Assembly: GCA_005881995.1 (NCBI GenBank)
Contig: VBHV01000488.1
Coordinates: 1 to 5,428, forward strand
Direction: 5' to 3'
Length of the DNA: 5,428 nt
From: Chloroflexota bacterium
GTDB lineage: Bacteria; Chloroflexota; Ktedonobacteria; Ktedonobacterales; Ktedonobacteraceae
The notes under the pieces were generated by a model. That model made no database searches and was not told where the DNA came from. It worked only from the letters and a program-made list of their open reading frames with translations. Position 1 is the first letter of the stretch; every line of letters starts with the position of its first letter. The position numbers were made by a program, and so were the translations under genes. Shown here in pieces: positions 1-4,528 of the stretch.

Positions 1-903
1 GACTGCCAACTGAGGCACAACCCACACGAGCAGGATACCCACTACGACACCGCAGAGACAGGCTTCAATCAAACGTCTACTGCCGATCCGTTGTGCCACC
101 TTCCCTAAGAGCAAACGCCCGAGTGTAAGACCGACCCAATAGCCGCTCACTATCCAACCAGAGAACAGGATTTGCCCGTGCCGCTCCTGGGTGAGAAAGC
201 TAAAGCTCCAACTGCCCAGGCTTACTTCTGTCCCTACATAGAAGAGCAGAAACAAGGCAGCTAGCCAGACCACGCGCTGGCGCAGCGCCAGGAAGAGGAC
301 ATTGCCTCCCGCTTTTTGCTCTTCCTCATGAGAAGTCATTTTTTCCCTGGGGAAGGCGAGAGCAATGCCGATAAACACAAGAACAGCTATGCCAATCCAT
401 ACGAAATAGACGCTGTTCCATACCCAGCCTAAAGCCAGGAAGCTAGAGGCGACGAGTGGACCAAGCAACGCGCCCGTGCCATAAAATGCATGTAAGTAGT
501 TGAGCAGGGCAGTCTTATTTGGCAGGCTAGCGATATATGAGTTGAACCCCGCGTCGAGCATCGCGACGCCAAATCCGATCGGTACGATGCCCAACAACAG
601 CAGGAAAAACGGCGGTCGGTTGCTCAACAGAGCAAAGCCAAGCCCCATCATGAGGGTTGCTAGCAACAGAAACCGCCTGTTTCCCAGTTTGTCGAGGAGC
701 AACCCATTGTTGAAGGAGGCCGTAAAGTAGCCAAAAGTGCCTGCTAAAAAGAGGAGAGAGATCGTATCTTTTCCTGTATGATAGGTGGTTTGCATTCCAG
801 GCAACAGTACTCCTACCGCGCCATCGTTCATCCCAATAAGAATGAATGCGAAAAATGAAATGCCAAGAGCCAAACGTAGTGCTTGTGTGATAGTGCGTTG
901 CAT
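1..903 (-). CDS. MFS transporter, FucP/MFSD4-like, partial (C-terminus beyond left edge)
   Basis: This is an integral membrane secondary transporter of the major facilitator superfamily. The frame is open from ATG at 903-901 to the window edge, giving 301 residues of a usual ~390-420. It has hydrophobic segments at about residues 8-35, 46-66, 78-93, 99-118, 143-160, 165-184, 211-237, 249-266 and 281-300. The loop-2 motif A is seen as GLLLDKLGNRR (67-77), and its second-half counterpart as GRLLLGKVAQRIGSRR (262-277). The stretches around NYLHAFYGTGALLGPL (135-150) and FYVGTEVSLGSW (221-232) resemble the fucose-permease/MFSD4-like branch as I know it. A charged central loop (185-200, HEEEQK) separates the two halves. 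The substrate cannot be told; a sugar or small-molecule/proton symporter or an exporter is possible. An in-frame TAG lies 13 codons upstream and no other ATG intervenes, so this start is favoured, although the AGGG ribosome site is close (3 nt). It is probably monocistronic, with its own promoter. Confidence 0.9.
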   Translation of the reverse strand, partial: MQRTITQALRLALGISFFAFILIGMNDGAVGVLLPGMQTTYHTGKDTISLLFLAGTFGYFTASFNNGLLLDKLGNRRFLLLATLMMGLGFALLSNRPPFFLLLLGIVPIGFGVAMLDAGFNSYIASLPNKTALLNYLHAFYGTGALLGPLVASSFLALGWVWNSVYFVWIGIAVLVFIGIALAFPREKMTSHEEEQKAGGNVLFLALRQRVVWLAALFLLFYVGTEVSLGSWSFSFLTQERHGQILFSGWIVSGYWVGLTLGRLLLGKVAQRIGSRRLIEACLCGVVVGILLVWVVPQLAV

Positions 904-947
904 GTACCCTGATTTCTGTATGATGAGTGAAATGAACTCTTTCTATT

Positions 948-974
948 GTTATAGGTAGCTTATACGTATGTCAA
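948..974 (-). promoter_or_regulatory. Sigma-70-like promoter for the MFS gene
   Basis: On the minus strand there is a perfect TTGACA (974-969) and a TATAAC (953-948), separated by a 15-nt spacer. An alternative -10, AACAAT (950-945), gives an 18-nt spacer. Transcription would start near 940, leaving a leader of about 35-40 nt before the ATG at 903. The -35 box lies about 20 bp from the palindromic repeat at 994-1014. The call rests on consensus matching only. Confidence 0.5.
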
Positions 975-981
975 GGCCTTT

Positions 982-1019
982 ATGGGGGTTCCAGGGCGAG
1001 GGCAAGCCTCGCCCCTACA
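982..1019 (+). repeat. Dispersed palindromic repeat, copy A (intergenic)
   Basis: An ATGGGGG tract (982-988) is followed 5 nt later by an inverted repeat. The arms are GGGCGAGG (994-1001) and CCTCGCCC (1007-1014), with a GCAAG loop, and the tail CTACA (1015-1019) follows. It shares the 5' ATGGGGG tract and 3' CTACA tail with copies at 2144-2189 and 4432-4483 in the same orientation, but its stem sequence differs. It sits between the end of the patatin gene and the MFS promoter. No T-tract follows the stem on the minus strand, so a classical intrinsic terminator is not supported. Read on the plus strand it encodes GKPRPY, which produces spurious small ORFs. Confidence 0.7.
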
Positions 1020-1034
1020 ATACACCAACGGGAG

Positions 1035-2720
1035 CTACAGCCAGGGCAATCGTTTCTTTAGTTCGGGAAGTGATTGTTCGACGGCTTCTTTGCCGGCGGC
1101 TACGAATTTGCGTCCTTCGGAAAATTGGCGCAGTGAGATGCGATGGAGTTTTGGGCGTATGACTACGTCGGCTTCTCGAATGCTGTGCATGCCGATGGTT
1201 GCCATGGCTAAATCGTAGGTGCGCAGCAGCAAATCGATGATATGGGGGGAACGAGCGTGTTTTTGTTGGTCGCGCACTCCTTTCTCAAACCAGGGGGCGG
1301 CGTCTTCGAGCGCGGGTGGTTCCTGTCCGCCGAGTTCTGAGGCTATCAGGATATCGGCGCCCATCTTGCGCACGAGGCGGATGGGGACGGGATCGTGCAT
1401 TCCGGCGTCCATGAGGATGTGTTCGCCGAGCAGTACGGGTGGGAAGATGCCCGGTAAGGCGGTGCTGGCCAGGCCCGCCTGCCATAACAGGCCACGATTC
1501 AGCACGACCCCTGCCCGTGTACTCAGGTCAACGGCTACCATGGAAAATGGAGTGGTGAGGTCCTCGAAGCGTAGCTCGCCGCACAGGTCACGCAGCATAC
1601 GCTTCAACCCGGCATTTGAGAAGATTGAGGTACGCGGGATACGCCAACGCACGATGTTACGTTGTATTTGCAAAAAGATTTCTTCGCTTTCGGCAAACGA
1701 TTTGCCGATGAGGTACATGCCGGGGGTGATGATGCCGCTGCTACAGGCGGCGATATAATCTACCGGCACCTGGTGATGCACGAGCTGTTCGAGGACGCCC
1801 AGGTGGGCGAAGCCGCGCGCACCACCGCCGCCAAAGGCGATCCCCACGGTTTGATGTGCGAGAAAACGTGCCACAAAGTCCACGGCCTTCGTCAGTTCAG
1901 CACCGGCAGCGTGCTGACGCAGCGTTTTCTGTTGCTCCCAGCATTGCGCCAGCAAGGGTGTATCTGCCGGCAGTAGACGAGTCACTTCATAGCCTAACTG
2001 CCTGGTGTAGCGATCTTGCGCGCCAATGGTAGGACGTTCGGGGACATGGGTCACGAAGAGCGCCGGGGGGTGTTGATTGGTTGAAGACGATGGGGGCACG
2101 GATGACGATGTGAGCGCGGATGACAATGGGGGCACGGATGACAATGGGGGCGCAGATGTCGATGTGGGCGCGATAAATCGCGCCCCTACATCCTCGCTGG
2201 CGGAAACCAGCATTATGGTGCTGGTACAGTGTTCTGCAGTTGCCTGGAGGAGGGATGCAGGGGTGGATTGCGTTGTGACGAGCAGCAGGTAATCATAGAA
2301 TCCGGCGATTTCGGTTATGTGCGCCAGTATACTGGCATCTATCTCGTCGAGATCGGTGCCGCCAGTGAGGGCCGCCAGGGCTGCGTAGCGCTGACCGCCA
2401 GGCGTCCTGGTGGAAGCGCGATGGGCCAGAGAGCGGCTATGGTCGAGGGTGCAATCCAGCAGGGATGGGCGCACCTGATCTGGATAGGCTGCGAAGTGCG
2501 AACCTATGGCCTGATCTTGCGCACACACTTCAAGCAGCAGTACGCGCTTCTGGCTGCGTGTGGCCAGGGCGTCCGCGATATGCACTGCCAGCGAACGTTC
2601 CAGGGGGGCAGCGGGATCATCCACAAAGGCTAACCAGATACGTTCGGCAGTCCGATGCAGGAGTACCTGCTGGTTGGTGCGGGTGAGGCGCTGGGCAAGA
2701 ATGGCGTTGATATTGTGCAC
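1035..2720 (-). CDS. Patatin-like phospholipase, NTE-type (main part of a split CNB-patatin gene)
   Basis: This is a predicted serine lipid hydrolase (lysophospholipase/phospholipase class) acting at the membrane surface, 561 residues. Residues ~26-178 and ~219-252 form a Rossmann-like (MinD-like) domain without a Walker A, as in bacterial NTE-like proteins. The patatin domain spans ~290-525. Its oxyanion loop GGGGARG is at 297-303. The nucleophile Ser327 lies in ACSSG (325-329) where GxSxG is usual, and the catalytic Asp438 lies in DAG where DGG/DGA is usual. A hexapeptide repeat of Pro/Ser type fills residues 184-213. The GTG start at 2720 has no visible Shine-Dalgarno. It lies 39 nt past the TAG that ends the CNB fragment, in the same frame, and the codons between still read like a CNB C-terminus (ADFLALVG). 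So this ORF is probably the 3' part of a broken larger gene, translated if at all by reinitiation. Patatin family membership is certain; current function is uncertain. Confidence 0.88.
   Translation of the reverse strand: MHNINAILAQRLTRTNQQVLLHRTAERIWLAFVDDPAAPLERSLAVHIADALATRSQKRVLLLEVCAQDQAIGSHFAAYPDQVRPSLLDCTLDHSRSLAHRASTRTPGGQRYAALAALTGGTDLDEIDASILAHITEIAGFYDYLLLVTTQSTPASLLQATAEHCTSTIMLVSASEDVGARFIAPTSTSAPPLSSVPPLSSALTSSSVPPSSSTNQHPPALFVTHVPERPTIGAQDRYTRQLGYEVTRLLPADTPLLAQCWEQQKTLRQHAAGAELTKAVDFVARFLAHQTVGIAFGGGGARGFAHLGVLEQLVHHQVPVDYIAACSSGIITPGMYLIGKSFAESEEIFLQIQRNIVRWRIPRTSIFSNAGLKRMLRDLCGELRFEDLTTPFSMVAVDLSTRAGVVLNRGLLWQAGLASTALPGIFPPVLLGEHILMDAGMHDPVPIRLVRKMGADILIASELGGQEPPALEDAAPWFEKGVRDQQKHARSPHIIDLLLRTYDLAMATIGMHSIREADVVIRPKLHRISLRQFSEGRKFVAAGKEAVEQSLPELKKRLPWL
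2083..2172 (-). repeat. Five-unit 18-bp tandem repeat inside the patatin ORF
   Basis: Five consecutive 18-nt units begin at 2083, 2101, 2119, 2137 and 2155, with plus-strand consensus GATGACGATGGGGGCGCG. Because 18 is a multiple of three, the array stays in frame. It encodes five hexapeptides on the minus strand (VPPSSS, ALTSSS, VPPLSS, APPLSS, APTSTS in plus-strand order). The array runs directly into the palindromic repeat copy B, and its last unit overlaps the first arm of that palindrome. The encoded Pro/Ser-rich segment is most likely a disordered loop inserted in the Rossmann-like domain, between TIMLVSASED and ALFVTHVPERP. Confidence 0.85.
2144..2189 (+). repeat. Dispersed palindromic repeat, copy B (inside the patatin coding sequence)
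   Basis: The arms GGGCGCGAT (2166-2174) and ATCGCGCCC (2177-2185) form a 9-bp perfect inverted repeat around AA, followed by CTACA. The nearest ATGGGGG tract (2144-2150) is part of the adjacent tandem array. The stem matches copy C at 4459-4478 except for one compensated base pair. The reading frame crosses it without interruption as the patatin residues VGARFIAP, so it has been tolerated as protein sequence. Confidence 0.75.
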
Positions 2721-2759
2721 CAGCGTGGGGCATGTCCCGACGAGCGCGAGAAAATCTGC

Positions 2760-3071
2760 CTATTCGCCGGGTCCCAGTTGAGCAACGGCCAGTGGCTCAT
2801 GCTCTTCGAGCGCAGTTGACGGCGTACGGCCGCCTTCGCGCAGCAGGATGCTGACAAGACCAGAGGCAATAATGTAGAGTTGACCATGCCAGACGCCGCT
2901 TTCCAGGATACGCTCGCCGCGTGTAAAGCTGATAGGTTGTAAACGCGCAATGATGTTCGCTGTTTCGTGCGCCTGCAAGTTACGAAACAGTGAGCTGGCT
3001 TCGATGAGTTTGTGTGGTTCCAGGTTTTGCATACCCCGATTGTAGCGATAAATGGCTCTTCTGTCCAGCAT
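2760..3071 (-). CDS. Truncated cyclic-nucleotide-binding domain (5' fragment of the NTE-like patatin gene)
   Basis: This 103-residue ORF matches the N-terminal half of a CNB/Crp-type sensor domain: LFRNLQAHETANIIARLQPISF (about 28-49), then the beta-roll through FTRGERILESG (49-59), GQLYIIASGLVSIL (64-77) and VAQLGPGE (96-103). In the family, LGPGE is normally followed by FGE-ALLTGEPR-ATV, the phosphate-binding cassette that contacts the cyclic nucleotide. Here a TAG follows at once. After the TAG, in the same frame, come ADFLALVG and the patatin ORF, so about 30 residues of beta-roll and cassette appear to be deleted. The fragment should not bind cNMP or fold fully. The start at 3071 has only a weak purine-rich upstream stretch; an ATG at 3032 (residue 14) is an alternative. 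It is divergent from the gene at 3169. It is best read as the 5' remnant of a pseudogene. Confidence 0.7.
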   Translation of the reverse strand: MLDRRAIYRYNRGMQNLEPHKLIEASSLFRNLQAHETANIIARLQPISFTRGERILESGVWHGQLYIIASGLVSILLREGGRTPSTALEEHEPLAVAQLGPGE

Positions 3072-3168
3072 GAAAAATTACTGTTTCCACTTTCTCATTG
3101 CCAGATTGGAATAAGCTCGTAAAGCGATTGGTAGCTGACAAGCTGGATTGGACATAGAGAGGACACCA
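3072..3168. other. Divergent intergenic region between the CNB-patatin gene and the small acidic gene
   Basis: These 97 bp must carry the promoters of both divergent genes. On the plus strand, TTGCCA (3098-3103) with TAAAGC (3120-3125, 16-nt spacer) is a weak candidate. On the minus strand a TTGTCA is present but has no well-placed -10. I saw no convincing operator or terminator. Confidence 0.3.
3157..3163 (+). promoter_or_regulatory. Ribosome binding site deciding the start of the small acidic gene
   Basis: GAGAGGA lies 5 nt before ATG at 3169. This favours ATG 3169 over the in-frame TTG at 3148, which has no such site. Confidence 0.7.
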
Positions 3169-3612
3169 ATGAACATCAATGAGCAAATTGAACATTTACT
3201 GGCAAATTTAGGAGTTGAGATGGAACATCCAGAACACGATGAGCATGCTGAAGATTGCGAAGACTCGGCGCCTGAGATTTCCATTTTTCAATCTTCGCGC
3301 GATCATTATGGTGTCTTCTACCGGCTGGACATCATCGATTCGATGCCGCAGCTGCGCATTATGATACCGGTTGAACACGGCCCATTGAAAATGGAGATGT
3401 ACCTGGTGCGCATCAGTACAGCCACATCGCTGCATAGCTCGTTTTCGGGGATCGCGTCCTATTCTGGCAGCGCGGCCTTTATGCATGGGCGAGAGACGGC
3501 ATTACAGCATCTTCTCTATGCTATTGCCGAGATGATGAAGCAACTCTTCTGGGCTGGCGACCTGGACAGTATGACATTCCCACCTGAAATTGAGGTGAGG
3601 CGATTGGTGTGA
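3169..3612 (+). CDS. Hypothetical protein with acidic/His cluster, 147 aa
   Basis: I do not recognise the family. The protein is soluble-looking, with no signal peptide or membrane segment. Residues 1-15 look helical (MNINEQIEHLLANLG). A cluster rich in Glu, Asp, His and one Cys follows at 17-35 (EMEHPEHDEHAEDCED), which could bind metal or simply be a flexible acidic linker. The rest alternates predicted beta strands (37-85, including HYGVFYRLDIID and QLRIMIPVEHGPLKMEMYLV) with a C-terminal helix around 108-128 (RETALQHLLYAIAEMMKQLF). That pattern suits a small alpha/beta domain. The start is set by a strong GAGAGGA site. It lies 85 bp upstream of the translin-family gene in the same direction, so co-transcription is likely and a functional link is possible, but nothing in the sequence proves it. 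Confidence 0.75.
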   Translation: MNINEQIEHLLANLGVEMEHPEHDEHAEDCEDSAPEISIFQSSRDHYGVFYRLDIIDSMPQLRIMIPVEHGPLKMEMYLVRISTATSLHSSFSGIASYSGSAAFMHGRETALQHLLYAIAEMMKQLFWAGDLDSMTFPPEIEVRRLV

Positions 3613-3639
3613 ACTTCTGCTATACCATCCAGGCGGGGC

Positions 3640-3668
3640 TTGCTACCGATGTGTTCACGTGATACACT
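3640..3668 (+). promoter_or_regulatory. Possible promoter with palindromic operator before the translin-family gene
   Basis: TTGCTA (3640-3645) and TACACT (3663-3668) are spaced 17 nt apart, each matching 4 of 6 consensus bases. The perfect 8-bp palindrome TCACGTGA (3655-3662) abuts the -10. It is extended by GTGT and ACAC flanks (3651-3654, 3664-3667) with one base of asymmetry. A regulator bound there would cover the -10 box. This is inference from pattern only. Confidence 0.3.
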
Positions 3669-3688
3669 TTGAACAAATAAGAGCAGGC

Positions 3689-3692
3689 AGGA
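3689..3692 (+). promoter_or_regulatory. Ribosome binding site deciding the translin-family start
   Basis: AGGA lies 5 nt before ATG at 3698. The upstream in-frame GTG at 3659 has no such site and falls inside the TCACGTGA palindrome, so ATG 3698 is preferred. Confidence 0.6.
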
Positions 3693-3697
3693 ATGGT

Positions 3698-4336
3698 ATG
3701 ACAGAGTATATTGACAGCATAGGGCAGGAAGCCCAGCAATATTTAGGCCTCAAACATGCAGCGCGGGAACGCGCGCTCCCCAAATCGCGGGCGGCTATCC
3801 GCTCGTGCGCCAATAGTATCCGGGCCACCCATCGACAAGAATTCGCGGCTGCGGCTTCACTGCTGCAACAGGCGGCAACGCTGCTGCGCGAAATGGCGGA
3901 AGATCTGGGCGACCACCAGGATATCTTCTATGCCGGCTTTGTGCAGGATGCGCAAAAAGAATACGCCGAAGCGGCTACCTTCGCGGCGTTCACGCAGAAT
4001 CGGCCCTTGCCCCTGGCACCCGAACTCAGAATAGACTGGGCACCCTACCTGAATGGACTAGGTGAAGCAGTGGGGGAACTGCGACGCTATGTGCTTGATC
4101 AACTGCGGCAGAGCAATTATGATACCTGTGAACTCCTGCTGCGCCACATGGATGATATTTACGCGCTTCTCACCACGATCGATTATCCTGATGCCATTAC
4201 AGGGGGACTACGGCGTACGACGGACGCGGCGCGGGGCATATTGGAAAAGACGCGCGGTGATCTCACTATTGCGGTTGGACAGGCGCAACTACAACGCGCC
4301 ATGCTTGCTTTGCAACACGATCTTAAGAAATTATGA
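3698..4336 (+). CDS. Translin/TRAX family protein (predicted RNA-binding protein or RNase), 212 aa
   Basis: The protein is all-helical and resembles archaeal and bacterial members of the translin family (COG2178 type), relatives of eukaryotic translin and TRAX, the subunits of the C3PO endoribonuclease. Family landmarks appear in order: RAAIRSCANSIRATHRQEF (31-49), GFVQDAQKEYAEAATF (80-95), YLNGLGEAVGELRRYVLDQL (117-136), IDYPDAITGGLRRTTDAAR (161-179) and EKTRGDLTIAV (183-193). Acidic residues described as catalytic in human TRAX sit in QEYVEA and DLTGE contexts. Here they appear to be Glu88, Glu91, Glu123 (in place of Asp) and Glu127, so nuclease activity is plausible. Basic residues around 172-173 and 182-186 could contact nucleic acid. 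Length is normal for the prokaryotic family. The start is ATG 3698; a GTG at 3659 would add 13 residues. It is downstream of the small acidic protein and 192 bp upstream of menA. The substrate in this organism is unknown; it should be cytoplasmic. Confidence 0.85.
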   Translation: MTEYIDSIGQEAQQYLGLKHAARERALPKSRAAIRSCANSIRATHRQEFAAAASLLQQAATLLREMAEDLGDHQDIFYAGFVQDAQKEYAEAATFAAFTQNRPLPLAPELRIDWAPYLNGLGEAVGELRRYVLDQLRQSNYDTCELLLRHMDDIYALLTTIDYPDAITGGLRRTTDAARGILEKTRGDLTIAVGQAQLQRAMLALQHDLKKL

Positions 4337-4422
4337 AACCCATCACTTGTAGTATCCTGAATGAATTTGCCCGGCTTGTATACTAATCAGGGTGGCTATA
4401 CGTCTATTTCAGTAGTGAGATG

Positions 4423-4450
4423 TTTGCTGGTATGGGGGCGTCGTTATACT
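4423..4450 (+). promoter_or_regulatory. Weak candidate promoter upstream of menA
   Basis: TATACT (4445-4450) matches 5 of 6 -10 bases. TTTGCT (4423-4428), 16 nt upstream, is a poor -35. Another TATACT at 4379-4384 has no -35 at suitable spacing. The candidate lies inside the non-palindromic part of repeat copy C, so that repeat may contribute promoter sequence. Confidence 0.25.
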
Positions 4451-4483
4451 TATCTAGAGGACGCGATAAATCGCGTCCCTACA
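4432..4483 (+). repeat. Dispersed palindromic repeat, copy C (upstream of menA)
   Basis: An ATGGGGG tract (4432-4438) is followed 20 nt later by arms GGACGCGAT (4459-4467) and ATCGCGTCC (4470-4478) around AA, then CTACA (4479-4483). Compared with copy B, the third base pair of the stem is A:T instead of G:C, a compensated change. An 11-bp direct repeat TATGGGGGCGT occurs at 4431-4441 and again at 4516-4526, bracketing the palindrome. Read on the plus strand the stem encodes DKSRPY, so the small ORF through here is spurious. Confidence 0.75.
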
Positions 4484-4518
4484 GCAAGGCGATAAGAGAC
4501 GGCATCCATCCAATTTAT

Positions 4519-4523
4519 GGGGG
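4519..4523 (+). promoter_or_regulatory. Ribosome binding site for menA, within a repeat-like TATGGGGGCGT
   Basis: GGGGG lies 5 nt before ATG at 4529. It is part of the second copy of the 11-bp direct repeat (4516-4526). This supports ATG 4529 over the internal ATGs at residues 44 and 93. Confidence 0.5.
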
Positions 4524-4528
4524 CGTGT

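Larger units (their letters stand above)
1035..3071 (-). pseudogene. Disrupted CNB-Rossmann-patatin (NTE-like) gene, whole extent
   Basis: The CNB fragment (2760-3071) and the patatin ORF (1035-2720) share one frame and together have the bacterial NTE-like domain order. The only interruption is TAG at 2762-2760, which coincides with missing family-conserved sequence. A deletion whose junction made TAG explains this better than a point nonsense mutation, because the cassette residues are absent rather than merely preceded by a stop. A genuine two-gene arrangement with reinitiation, or an assembly/base-calling error, remains possible. Confidence 0.6.

Noticed and set aside
994..1014. GC-rich hairpin as an intrinsic terminator of the patatin gene
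   Set aside because: On the minus strand the stem is followed by TGGAACCCCC, with no T-tract, and the same plan recurs elsewhere as a dispersed repeat.
968..1162. Small plus-strand ORF containing GEGKPRPYN
   Set aside because: It starts in the MFS promoter region, reads through repeat copy A, and runs antisense into the patatin gene. The GKPRPY signature comes from the repeat itself.
1219..1758. 179-codon open frame on the plus strand opposite the patatin gene
   Set aside because: It lies wholly antisense to the conserved patatin domain, and its composition (Arg, Ser, Pro and Met-rich) is that of a shadow frame.
2229..2633. 134-codon open frame on the plus strand opposite the Rossmann-like domain
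   Set aside because: It is antisense to a frame with clear family similarity, with no ribosome site or recognisable domain.
2760..2762. Recoded TAG (readthrough or unusual amino acid) joining the CNB and patatin parts
   Set aside because: Conserved CNB residues are missing at the same point, which a recoded stop would not explain; no recoding element was seen.
4337..4422. Terminator after the translin-family gene
   Set aside because: No stem-loop followed by a T-tract could be found in this stretch.
982..4483. CRISPR array, suggested by several similar palindromic repeats
   Set aside because: Only three copies exist, more than 1 kb apart, with no regular spacers and no cas genes. The 18-bp tandem array has no spacers at all.
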